Of a stretch of 64,000 bases of DNA, positions 25,531 to 33,372 are shown one piece after another (within the stretch, counting starts at the first letter, position 1; the number at the start of each line of letters is the position of its first letter). The DNA is from Bacteroides intestinalis DSM 17393 (lineage in GTDB: Bacteria > Bacteroidota > Bacteroidia > Bacteroidales > Bacteroidaceae), in NCBI RefSeq assembly GCF_000172175.1, contig NZ_ABJL02000006.1, positions 510,966-574,965 of the forward strand. Direction: 5' to 3'. The position numbers and the translations under genes are program-made. Below the pieces are notes generated by a model. It saw nothing but the letters and a program-made list of their open reading frames with translations. It searched no databases and was not told the origin of the DNA.

Positions 25531-27492
25531 ATGACTGAAGAACAGATTAACTCCAATAGCGGGAACTATTCAGCCGAAAACATCCAGGTTCTGGAAGGTT
25601 TGGAAGCCGTTAGAAAGCGCCCCGCAATGTATATTGGTGACATTAGTACGAAAGGACTTCACCACCTGGTTTATGAAGTTGTGGACAACTCTATCGACGA
25701 AGCTCTCGCCGGCTATTGCGACCACATTGAAGTAACCATCAACGAAGACAACTCTATCACCGTACAAGACAACGGACGTGGTATTCCGGTTGACTTCCAC
25801 GAAAAGGAACAGAAGTCAGCCCTGGAAGTAGTTATGACCGTACTGCATGCCGGTGGTAAATTCGATAAGGGTTCTTACAAAGTATCAGGCGGTTTGCACG
25901 GTGTAGGTGTATCCTGTGTAAACGCTCTGTCTACCCACATGACTACACAGGTTTTCCGCAATGGAAAGATCTACCAACAGGAATATGAATGCGGCCATCC
26001 GTTGTATCCGGTGAAAGAAATTGGCACAAGTGATATTACAGGTACGCGTCAGCAATTCTGGCCGGATAACACAATCTTTACTGATACCGTTTATAATTAC
26101 GAAATCCTTGCCACCCGTATGCGTGAACTGGCTTACTTGAATGCAGGCATCAAGATCACGCTGACCGACCTTCGCGTAAAAGATGAAGAAAACAATGCCA
26201 AAATGGAAATTTTCTATTCGGAAGAAGGTTTGAAGGAATTCGTTCGCTACATCGACTCTTCCCGCGAACACTTGGTGAATGATGTTATCTACATCAACAC
26301 TGAGAAACAAGGCACACCGGTGGAAGTGGCTATCATGTACAATACTTCTTATAACGAAAACATCCACTCATACGTAAACAATATCAATACCATTGAAGGT
26401 GGTACGCACCTTGCAGGTTTCCGTCGTGCACTAACCCGTACGCTGAAGAAATATGCCGACGATAACAAGATGTTGGAGAAAGCTAAAGTGGAAATTGCAG
26501 GTGATGACTTCCGTGAAGGTCTGACGGCTGTAATCTCCATCAAAGTGGCAGAACCTCAGTTTGAAGGGCAGACCAAAACAAAGCTCGGAAACAGCGAAGT
26601 GATGGGAGCCGTAGACCAAGCTGTAGGTGAAGCTCTGAACTACTACCTGGAAGAGCATCCGAAAGAAGCGAAAATGGTGGTAGACAAAGTGATTCTAGCT
26701 GCCCAGGCACGTGTTGCCGCACGTAAGGCGCGTGAGTCCGTGCAACGTAAATCACCGATGTCCGGTGGCGGTATGCCGGGTAAGCTGGCCGACTGTTCAA
26801 GCAAGGATCCCGAGGAATGTGAATTGTTCCTTGTCGAGGGTGACTCGGCAGGCGGTTCGGCAAAGCAAGGTCGTGATCGCAGATTCCAAGCTATTCTGCC
26901 GCTTCGCGGTAAGATTCTGAATGTGGAAAAGGCCATGTGGCATAAAGCGTTCGAGAGTGATGAAGTCAACAATATTATTCAGGCTCTCGGCATCCGTTTT
27001 GGCGTAAATACTGAGGACAGCAAGGAAGCAAATATCGATAAATTGAGATATAAGAAAGTGATTATCATGACCGATGCCGACGTCGATGGTTCTCATATCG
27101 ACACACTGATCATGACGCTCTTCTTCCGCTACTTCCCGCAGGTAATCCGCAACGGGTACTTGTATATTGCCACTCCGCCACTCTATCTCTGCAAAAAAGG
27201 CAAAGTGGAGGAATATTGCTGGACAGACCAACAACGTCAAAAATTTATCGACACTTATGGTGGTGGTTCAGAAAGTGCCGTACACACACAACGATACAAA
27301 GGTTTGGGTGAAATGAACCCGGAACAGTTGTGGAGCACGACCATGAACCCCGAAAACCGTATGTTGAAACAGATAAGCATTGAGAATGCTGCTGAAGTAG
27401 ACTACATCTTCTCCATGCTGATGGGCGAAGATGTTGGTCCACGCCGTGAATTCATTGAAAAGAACGCAACGTATGCAAATATAGATGCGTAA
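25531..27492 (+). CDS. gyrB: DNA gyrase subunit B
   Basis: ATPase subunit of the type IIA topoisomerase that introduces negative supercoils. 653 residues. In the GHKL domain, E49 and N53 (YEVVDNSIDEA), D80-NGRGIP and GLHGVG bind ATP and Mg. The transducer domain follows. The TOPRIM domain contains EGDSAGGSAKQGRD and DADVDGSHI, and QRYKGLGEMN lies near the C-terminus. Its length fits short GyrB proteins without the enterobacterial insert. ParE is an alternative by family, but the QRYKGLGEM block and the standalone setting favour GyrB. Confidence 0.95.
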   Translation: MTEEQINSNSGNYSAENIQVLEGLEAVRKRPAMYIGDISTKGLHHLVYEVVDNSIDEALAGYCDHIEVTINEDNSITVQDNGRGIPVDFHEKEQKSALEVVMTVLHAGGKFDKGSYKVSGGLHGVGVSCVNALSTHMTTQVFRNGKIYQQEYECGHPLYPVKEIGTSDITGTRQQFWPDNTIFTDTVYNYEILATRMRELAYLNAGIKITLTDLRVKDEENNAKMEIFYSEEGLKEFVRYIDSSREHLVNDVIYINTEKQGTPVEVAIMYNTSYNENIHSYVNNINTIEGGTHLAGFRRALTRTLKKYADDNKMLEKAKVEIAGDDFREGLTAVISIKVAEPQFEGQTKTKLGNSEVMGAVDQAVGEALNYYLEEHPKEAKMVVDKVILAAQARVAARKARESVQRKSPMSGGGMPGKLADCSSKDPEECELFLVEGDSAGGSAKQGRDRRFQAILPLRGKILNVEKAMWHKAFESDEVNNIIQALGIRFGVNTEDSKEANIDKLRYKKVIIMTDADVDGSHIDTLIMTLFFRYFPQVIRNGYLYIATPPLYLCKKGKVEEYCWTDQQRQKFIDTYGGGSESAVHTQRYKGLGEMNPEQLWSTTMNPENRMLKQISIENAAEVDYIFSMLMGEDVGPRREFIEKNATYANIDA

Positions 27493-27500
27493 GAAAAAAA

Positions 27501-27537
27501 CAGTGACTAATGATTAACAATTAGTGATTAGTCACTG
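27501..27537. repeat. Spacer repeat with perfect 11-bp inverted ends after gyrB
   Basis: CAGTGACTAAT (27501-27511) and ATTAGTCACTG (27527-27537) are exact inverted repeats. The interior (27511-27532) nearly matches the mraZ-rsmH spacer at 6495-6516 (ATTAGTGATTAGT core), so it belongs to a dispersed spacer family. Confidence 0.75.
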
Positions 27538-27580
27538 AATAACACGTTTTATTAACCAACCTCACATCTTACAACGAAGA

Positions 27581-27627
27581 AACGCCGGACGGACAGGAAA
27601 ATCCTGTTGCCCGGCGTTTTTCTTTTC
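27581..27627 (+). terminator. Terminator after gyrB
   Basis: AACGCCGGaCGGACAGGA pairs with TCCTGTTGCCCGGCGTT with small mismatches, and TTTCTTTT follows. Confidence 0.85.
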
Positions 27628-27667
27628 ACCCCACGAGATAGAAAAATCCGCCTCATTCCACACTATC

Positions 27668-28249
27668 TTAAAGCATATTCTGCTTCTTCATTTCTTCTGC
27701 CACCAATTCCAGTTCTGCATACCAGTCTTCACCGAATTTGCGTATCAACGGCTCTTTCAGGAACTTATATACCGGCAGATTCTTCTTCCGTCCTAACAAT
27801 ACAGCGGCTTTGCATACATCCCAACGGTTATAGTTCACCGCCTTATACCCCCCATAGTTCCCTACCCTAATTGGATACAGATGGCAGGATACAGGTTTAT
27901 AAAAATCTGTCTTGCCTTCCCTATAAGCCTTCTCAATAGCACAATAACAACATCCTTTCTCATCATAGCAAGTAAAGACACAATCTTTATTATTAACAAT
28001 AGAGGTTACCAGATCACCTTCGCAATCGGTATAAACAACCCCTTGCTTCTCTAATATGACATGCGCTTCGGGCGAGAGTTCATCCCAAATTACCGGAAGT
28101 ACTTCTTCCAGTTTTTCAATCTCATCCAATTCGACGGGAGCACCGGCATCGCCTTCAACGCAACAGGCACCCTTACAAGCATTCAGATCACAAAGGAACT
28201 TCTCACGCAGCACATCAAAACTCACCACTACATCACCTATCTGTATCAT
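27668..28249 (-). CDS. DUF3109 family cysteine-rich protein
   Basis: 193 residues, function unknown. Its cysteines are clustered: CDLNACKGACC near residue 19, CVFTCYDEKGCCYC in the middle and SCHLYPIR after it. This pattern is typical of DUF3109 and suggests binding of a metal or Fe-S cluster; that is inference. The ATG at 28249 is preferred over one at 28288, because the latter lies inside the gpmI terminator and adds no conserved sequence. It lies downstream of gpmI on the same strand, beyond that terminator. Confidence 0.85.
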   Translation of the reverse strand: MIQIGDVVVSFDVLREKFLCDLNACKGACCVEGDAGAPVELDEIEKLEEVLPVIWDELSPEAHVILEKQGVVYTDCEGDLVTSIVNNKDCVFTCYDEKGCCYCAIEKAYREGKTDFYKPVSCHLYPIRVGNYGGYKAVNYNRWDVCKAAVLLGRKKNLPVYKFLKEPLIRKFGEDWYAELELVAEEMKKQNML

Positions 28250-28272
28250 CTTCAATCTAAGATTAGAAAAGA

Positions 28273-28299
28273 TAAAGGCGGAGTACACCCCCGCCTTTA
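28273..28299 (-). terminator. Terminator after gpmI
   Basis: TAAAGGCGG (28273-28281) and CCGCCTTTA (28291-28299) form a 9-bp stem. On the minus strand a T-rich run (ATCTTTTC) follows. Confidence 0.75.
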
Positions 28300-28318
28300 C
28301 TTATATAATTATAACTAT

Positions 28319-29833
28319 TTACTTAATCAAGTCTTTTCCTGTCATTTCAGCCGGCTGTGCCATACCCAGAATGTGAAGGATAGAAGGAGCAACATCTGCC
28401 AAAACACCATTCTCTACTTTAGCATTCTTATTCTCCGTTACATATACAAAAGGAACCGGATTCAAAGAGTGAGCCGTATTCGGAGTACCATCTTCGTTCA
28501 GTGCATGATCTGCATTGCCGTGGTCAGCAATGATGATAACTTCATAATCGTTAGCTTTAGCTGCTTCTACTGTATCTTTCACACATTCATCGATAGCTTT
28601 CACTGCTTTTTCAATGGCGTCATAGATACCAGTATGTCCTACCATATCACCATTCGCATAGTTCACAACGATGAAATCAAACTTCTGAGTGTTGATAGCT
28701 TCCACTAATTTATCCTTTACTTCATACGCACTCATTTCCGGCTTCAAGTCGTAAGTGGCTACTTTCGGAGACGGAACCAGGATGCGTTCTTCAGCATCGT
28801 ACGGAGTTTCACGACCACCGTTAAAGAAGAAAGTTACGTGAGCGTACTTCTCTGTTTCAGCAATGTGCAATTGAGTTTTGCCTTGAGCTGCCAAATATTC
28901 GCCCAATGTATTCTGAACATTTTCTTTATCGAAAAGGATATGTACACCCTTGAATGATGCATCATACGGAGTCATGCAATAATATTGCAAGCCCGGAATA
29001 GCATGCATACCCTGTTCAGGCATATCCTGTTGAGTCAGCACTACTGTCAACTCTTTTGCACGGTCGTTACGATAGTTGAAGAAGATAACTACATCACCTT
29101 CTTTAATAGTTCCATCGAAGTTACCATTTACAATCGGCTTGATGAATTCATCCGTTACACCTTCGTCATAAGACTCCTGCATAGCCTGAACCATATCAGT
29201 GGCAACTTTACCTTCACCGTTTACCAGCAAATCATAAGCTACCTTCACACGTTCCCAACGTTTATCACGGTCCATTGCATAGAAACGGCCTACAATAGAA
29301 GCAATCTTACCTGCCGACTTTTCACAATGTGCAGTCAGTTGCTCAATAAAGCCCTTGCCGCTCTTCGGGTCAGTATCACGACCATCCATGAAACAATGAA
29401 CGAATGTATTGTCAACACCATATTCTTTAGCAATATCGCAAAGTTTGAATAAGTGGTCGAATGAGCTGTGAACACCACCATTGGAAGTCAATCCCATAAA
29501 GTGAATATTCTTACCGTTTTCTTTAGCATAAGAGAAAGCAGAAACGATTCCCGGATTCTTCATAATGCTATTGTCGGCACATGCGCGGTTAATCTTCACC
29601 AGGTCCTGATATACGATACGTCCTGCACCGATATTGAGGTGTCCGACTTCCGAGTTACCCATCTGACCATCAGGCAAACCAACATTCTCACCGCTTGCCT
29701 GAAGCTGTGAATGAGGATACGTAGCCAGCAGACTGTCCCAGTACGGAGTAGGTGTATTGAAAATCACATCGTCTTTACCCTGATCGCCGACACCCCAGCC
29801 ATCAAGAATCATTAAAAGGGCTTTCTTACTCAT
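28319..29833 (-). CDS. gpmI: 2,3-bisphosphoglycerate-independent phosphoglycerate mutase
   Basis: Interconverts 3- and 2-phosphoglycerate in glycolysis, Mn-dependent. 504 residues from the ATG at 29833; an upstream in-frame Met would add 27 residues from the promoter region. D11 (ILDGWG) and S61 in MGNSEVGHLN, the phosphorylated Ser, are present. The metal-binding blocks FNYRNDRAKE, NYANGDMVGHTG and IADHGNADH follow. The alkaline-phosphatase-superfamily arrangement is complete. Confidence 0.96.
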   Translation of the reverse strand: MSKKALLMILDGWGVGDQGKDDVIFNTPTPYWDSLLATYPHSQLQASGENVGLPDGQMGNSEVGHLNIGAGRIVYQDLVKINRACADNSIMKNPGIVSAFSYAKENGKNIHFMGLTSNGGVHSSFDHLFKLCDIAKEYGVDNTFVHCFMDGRDTDPKSGKGFIEQLTAHCEKSAGKIASIVGRFYAMDRDKRWERVKVAYDLLVNGEGKVATDMVQAMQESYDEGVTDEFIKPIVNGNFDGTIKEGDVVIFFNYRNDRAKELTVVLTQQDMPEQGMHAIPGLQYYCMTPYDASFKGVHILFDKENVQNTLGEYLAAQGKTQLHIAETEKYAHVTFFFNGGRETPYDAEERILVPSPKVATYDLKPEMSAYEVKDKLVEAINTQKFDFIVVNYANGDMVGHTGIYDAIEKAVKAIDECVKDTVEAAKANDYEVIIIADHGNADHALNEDGTPNTAHSLNPVPFVYVTENKNAKVENGVLADVAPSILHILGMAQPAEMTGKDLIK

Positions 29834-29911
29834 AATATTAATTGATTTTAAATGTACAATCTTTAACCTCTGCAAAAACGTTCTTTGAAGAAAGAGCGAT
29901 TTTTCCGGCTG

Positions 29912-29919
29912 CAAAGGTA
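29912..29919 (-). promoter_or_regulatory. -7 box upstream of gpmI
   Basis: On the minus strand TACCTTTG is an exact -7 box, about 80 bp before the gpmI ATG. It lies back-to-back with the corA promoter 40 bp away. Confidence 0.5.
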
Positions 29920-29959
29920 CAAAAAAGCATGGTTAAAGCGTACTGTTTCAAATGATTTA

Positions 29960-29967
29960 TGTACTTT
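29960..29967 (+). promoter_or_regulatory. -7 box of the corA leader
   Basis: TACTTTTG is an exact TAnnTTTG match. A start near 29974 gives a leader of about 133 bases before corA that includes the 14-codon ORF. Confidence 0.55.
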
Positions 29968-30000
29968 TGCCACGCTTTAAAAAAATAAAAAACAAGAAAT

Positions 30001-30045
30001 ATGGACGATTCAAACCCACGAACGTGCAACAGTATTTATAATTAA
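30001..30045 (+). CDS. Putative 14-residue leader peptide upstream of corA
   Basis: ATG at 30001 and TAA at 30043-30045 encode MDDSNPRTCNSIYN. The ORF starts about 27 bases after the predicted transcript start and ends 61 bases before corA. Bases 30018-30030 inside it can pair with the downstream hairpin arms, so its translation could control folding of the leader. There is no direct proof that it is translated. Confidence 0.4.
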   Translation: MDDSNPRTCNSIYN

Positions 30046-30098
30046 AGCGAACGGAGACGTTGCTCGCAATGCCTCGGTTCGTCCCTAAAGAAAGGAGG
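30018..30098 (+). promoter_or_regulatory. Structured corA leader, candidate translational attenuator
   Basis: A strong hairpin spans 30048-30081: stems CGAAC/GTTCG, GAG/CTC and CGTTG/CAATG, separated by single mismatches and closed by loop CTCG. Alternatively ACGAAC (30018-30023) pairs with GTTCGT (30077-30082), and GCAAC (30026-30030) with GTTGC (30059-30063). These pairings break the hairpin. CCTC (30072-30075) can also pair with GAGG of the ribosome-binding site AGGAGG (30093-30098). No T-run follows, so control would act on translation. Confidence 0.5.
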
Positions 30099-30106
30099 CT
30101 ATTACG

Positions 30107-31033
30107 ATGAGAACGTATCTTTACTCTGAAGCCGGCTTTATAGAAAAGCCACAATGGATGCCCAATAGCTGGGTAAATGTTGAATGCCCTGATGACAATG
30201 ACTTTGACTTTCTCACACAGGAACTGAAAGTTCCCGAATCATTTTTAGAAGATATCGCTGATGCGGACGAACGTCCGCGTACAGAAACAGAAGGTAATTG
30301 GTTACTGACTATTCTGCGCATCCCGATGCAGAGCAGCCAGCATGGTATTCCTTTTATCACTGTGCCCATAGGCATCATTACCAATAATGAAATTATCGTA
30401 TCGGTATGTTATCATAAGACCGAACTTATCTCTGATTTCATCCAGCATACACGTCGCAAAGGTATCGTAGTCAACAATAAACTGGATTTAATCCTACGGA
30501 TGATTTACTCTTCCGCAGTTTGGTTTTTGAAGTACCTGAAGCAAATTAATAATGACGTTGCCAATGCGGAAAAAGAACTGGAAAAGAGTATCCGCAATGA
30601 AGACTTGCTTCGCCTGATGAAGTTACAGAAGACTCTTGTCTACTTCAATACCTCCATCCGTGGTAATGAAGTGATGATCGGTCGCCTGAAGAATATCTTT
30701 CAGGACACCGATTATCTGGATATGGAACTATTGGAAGATGTAATCATCGAATTAAAACAGGCATACAATACTGTAAATATCTATAGTGATATCCTTACAG
30801 GAACAATGGATGCTTTTGCTTCTATTATTTCCAATAATGTCAACGCCATCATGAAACGTATGACGAGTCTCTCCATCACGCTTATGATACCCACACTGAT
30901 AGCCAGTTTCTATGGTATGAATGTGGATATTCATCTGGATGGTTTCCCGTATGCTTTCATATTCATTATCTTAATCTCTGTAATCCTATCGGCAGGTACA
31001 TTTATCTGGTTCAGAAAGATCAAGTGGTTCTAA
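30107..31033 (+). CDS. corA: CorA-family magnesium transporter
   Basis: Inner-membrane channel for Mg2+ or a related divalent cation. 308 residues. A large N-terminal cytoplasmic domain (to about 250) with a long helix precedes two C-terminal membrane segments (about 252-270 and 281-302). The selectivity motif Y-G270-M-N272 closes the first segment, and a basic tail (RKIKWF) follows the second. An unusually strong Shine-Dalgarno sequence, AGGAGG, lies 8 bases before the ATG. The upstream leader is structured and includes a short ORF. Confidence 0.93.
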   Translation: MRTYLYSEAGFIEKPQWMPNSWVNVECPDDNDFDFLTQELKVPESFLEDIADADERPRTETEGNWLLTILRIPMQSSQHGIPFITVPIGIITNNEIIVSVCYHKTELISDFIQHTRRKGIVVNNKLDLILRMIYSSAVWFLKYLKQINNDVANAEKELEKSIRNEDLLRLMKLQKTLVYFNTSIRGNEVMIGRLKNIFQDTDYLDMELLEDVIIELKQAYNTVNIYSDILTGTMDAFASIISNNVNAIMKRMTSLSITLMIPTLIASFYGMNVDIHLDGFPYAFIFIILISVILSAGTFIWFRKIKWF

Positions 31034-31085
31034 CAATCCATCCAAGTATTTTCATCTCTTTCGGTCATTTTTCGCAAATAATACG

Positions 31086-31093
31086 TATGTTTG
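31086..31093 (+). promoter_or_regulatory. -7 box before the beta-propeller-like gene
   Basis: TATGTTTG is an exact -7 box. It contains an in-frame ATG (31087) that is therefore unlikely to be the translation start. Confidence 0.45.
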
Positions 31094-31107
31094 CGAAAAA
31101 TAAACCA

Positions 31108-32670
31108 ATGAACATGAAAACACACAGGATTTTAACGCTTGCATGCCTGATTCTCATGGCATCAATATCTTATGCGCAATCCGAAACCGTCATTGTAGGA
31201 AAGAAGACAGGCGGAACAGACCTGAAAGCACAGTGCTACACATTTCCTCAACGAGTGGAAACTTTTTCAATAAGCGATAAAGGAGATTACCTCTGTATCA
31301 GCTTCCGGGAAACGACTAAAAGCGGTAAGTACCTGAAGAATAAAGGAGAAATAGGCTTTTATGACACCAAGAGTAGCCAACTTCTATGGAAACAACCCAT
31401 TGATTTCAGTAAATCAAGAGTAACCTGCCTTTCGGAAGGGGTCTTAATATCTGAAATTGGCAGCAAAATATCATTGCTAAGTAAGGAAACAGGAGCAAAG
31501 AAATGGGAAGCTGATTTATTTCCGGTATATGTGGATGATTCACTTGGGTTAGTCTTAGGATATAATTCTCCTACATCCAACAAACTCCGCGCTGTTAGCC
31601 TAAAATTCGGTAACTATTTGTGGGAAAACAAAATACCTCACCAATACGGTTGGAACGAAGTTCTCGATCTGGAACAAAATAAACGTCTGATTGTAGCGGA
31701 TGCATTGCATAAGCTGGATTTCATGACCGGAGAATTACTGACCTATCCGGGAAAACCGGGAGCTCATGATACAAAGGCGGCATTGTTACAGGGATTAGCC
31801 GCTGTAGCAGTCGGAGTAGCTGGTGGCGTGGCAACCGGTGGCGCCTATTATTACAGTTATGTTCCCATTGCCAATAATACAATCACCGGATTAACCTCCA
31901 ATATACTGTCTCAGGATTCACTTTATTACTGGGCAGACCGTCAACATATCTCCTGTATGGACACAGCTTTCAATGTAGTGTGGCAAACAGAGTTTCCTGA
32001 TGTGAAGGCTTCCCGCTCCCAACTTTTCGTGCAAGATGGCAAGTTATTCATGCTAAATTACGGTTACGGATTACGCGAAGGAGCAAGTCGCAAGAAATAT
32101 GGACGCCCATTTATAGCCTGTTACAACCTGCTAAACGGAGAAGAAATCTTCTTCAATCAACTAAGCGTAAAGAAAGATATGATTGAAGACGCCCTGCGGA
32201 CCGAGGACGCACTCTATATGCTGTTCGATGATGGAATGGCTTATCAGGAGCTGATGGACTCCGTCGTAAATATTGTACCTTGGGATACCAAACAACGCGG
32301 AAAGCTGGAAGCAATACTGCCCGGTACATTTTATGCAGCCAACAAAGATACAACAGCTTTCCAGTCGCTCGCCTACAATGGGGAACATTGCCTGGTATAT
32401 AATGATCAGGGAGTTATCTACGAGGTAGACAAGAACTTGAATATTAGTAAGACCTACGAACGGGAACGTATCTACAGCCCCAGTATCCAACTAAAAGATT
32501 ATTTATGTATCGGCAATCGTGGAGACTATTGGTTCATTCATGAAATGGGAATGCCTGTAGCCCATCTTCAAACAGATTTCAAGAAAGGACAAGTGATTGG
32601 TAATAAGTTGCTGCTACTTAATTATGAAAACCAATTCCTGTTTATCGATCTGGATGAAGCGATAGAATAA
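31108..32670 (+). CDS. Secreted PQQ/WD-like beta-propeller protein, function unknown
   Basis: 520 residues from the ATG at 31108 (31114 is also possible). A signal peptide ends at SYAQ near residue 24. The body has repeated blades with the PQQ-like pattern of Trp and Asp: LLWKQPIDF, AKKWEADLF, YLWENKIP and VVWQTEFP. A glycine- and alanine-rich hydrophobic stretch (about 231-250) interrupts the blades and could be a loop or a membrane segment. No catalytic motif was recognised. Its stop codon directly abuts that of rnhB on the other strand. Confidence 0.75.
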   Translation: MNMKTHRILTLACLILMASISYAQSETVIVGKKTGGTDLKAQCYTFPQRVETFSISDKGDYLCISFRETTKSGKYLKNKGEIGFYDTKSSQLLWKQPIDFSKSRVTCLSEGVLISEIGSKISLLSKETGAKKWEADLFPVYVDDSLGLVLGYNSPTSNKLRAVSLKFGNYLWENKIPHQYGWNEVLDLEQNKRLIVADALHKLDFMTGELLTYPGKPGAHDTKAALLQGLAAVAVGVAGGVATGGAYYYSYVPIANNTITGLTSNILSQDSLYYWADRQHISCMDTAFNVVWQTEFPDVKASRSQLFVQDGKLFMLNYGYGLREGASRKKYGRPFIACYNLLNGEEIFFNQLSVKKDMIEDALRTEDALYMLFDDGMAYQELMDSVVNIVPWDTKQRGKLEAILPGTFYAANKDTTAFQSLAYNGEHCLVYNDQGVIYEVDKNLNISKTYERERIYSPSIQLKDYLCIGNRGDYWFIHEMGMPVAHLQTDFKKGQVIGNKLLLLNYENQFLFIDLDEAIE

Positions 32671-33276
32671 TTACTTGAAATCAAGTGCTAACTGCCCGTC
32701 GCCCAGCAGATTGAATGTCATGCGGTGATAGGGAGTAGTTCCACGTTCGGCAATGGTAGCACGGTGCTTCTTGGTGGGATAGCCTTTGTTATGGTTCCAG
32801 TCATAATAAGGGTATTCTTCGTGCAGGCGGTTCATATAGTCGTCACGGTAGGTTTTGGCAAGAATGGAGGCGGCAGCGATAGACAGATATTTGCCGTCAC
32901 CCTTGACTACCGTTGTATGCGGCAGGTCCTGATATTTCTTGAAGCGGTTGCCGTCAATCAGAAGATGCTGCGGACGCATCTTCAACTGGTCCACCGCACG
33001 ATGCATGGCAAGGAACGAGGCGTTCAGGATATTTATCTTGTCAATCTCTTCGGGAGATACGATGCCGACAGCCCAAGCAAGCGCTTCTTTCTCAATCACT
33101 TCACGCAAAGCATAACGCTGGTGCTCCGTCAGTTGCTTGGAGTCATTCAGTAATTCGTTCTTGAAATCTTTGGGAAGAATCACGGCAGCGGCATACACAG
33201 CTCCTGCCAGACAACCACGGCCAGCCTCATCACAACCGGCTTCTATCAAATCTTTATTCAAATAAGGCAATAGCAT
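32671..33276 (-). CDS. rnhB: Ribonuclease HII
   Basis: Cleaves RNA in RNA-DNA hybrids and at single ribonucleotides in DNA. 201 residues. D16-E17 lie in the motif CDEAGRGCLAG. LLIDGNRF and KTYRDDYM supply the remaining acidic residues of the DEDD set. The gene is convergent with the propeller gene with no base between the two stop codons. Confidence 0.96.
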   Translation of the reverse strand: MLLPYLNKDLIEAGCDEAGRGCLAGAVYAAAVILPKDFKNELLNDSKQLTEHQRYALREVIEKEALAWAVGIVSPEEIDKINILNASFLAMHRAVDQLKMRPQHLLIDGNRFKKYQDLPHTTVVKGDGKYLSIAAASILAKTYRDDYMNRLHEEYPYYDWNHNKGYPTKKHRATIAERGTTPYHRMTFNLLGDGQLALDFK

Positions 33277-33346
33277 ACAGCATTAATTTAGAGGCACAAA
33301 GATAAATCTTTTTGAAAGCAAACCGGACTTTTTAAAGGAAAATAAT

Positions 33347-33354
33347 TACATTTG
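33347..33354 (+). promoter_or_regulatory. -7 box of the TPR/LuxR regulator gene
   Basis: TACATTTG is an exact -7 box, 19 bp before the ATG at 33373. The -33 region is T-rich without a clear TTTG at the right distance. Confidence 0.5.
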
Positions 33355-33372
33355 CAAAAATAAGACTATACC

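Noticed and set aside
28250..28288. Longer start for the DUF3109 protein
   Set aside because: It would begin within the gpmI terminator stem and adds a hydrophobic stretch not typical of the family.
29834..29914. Longer start of gpmI, 27 residues upstream
   Set aside because: The extra segment overlaps the promoter box, while MSKKALLMILDGWG at 29833 is the usual start.
30018..30106. Known Mg2+ riboswitch (M-box) before corA
   Set aside because: The leader is too short and lacks the conserved M-box cores; the structure seen is a simple alternative hairpin.
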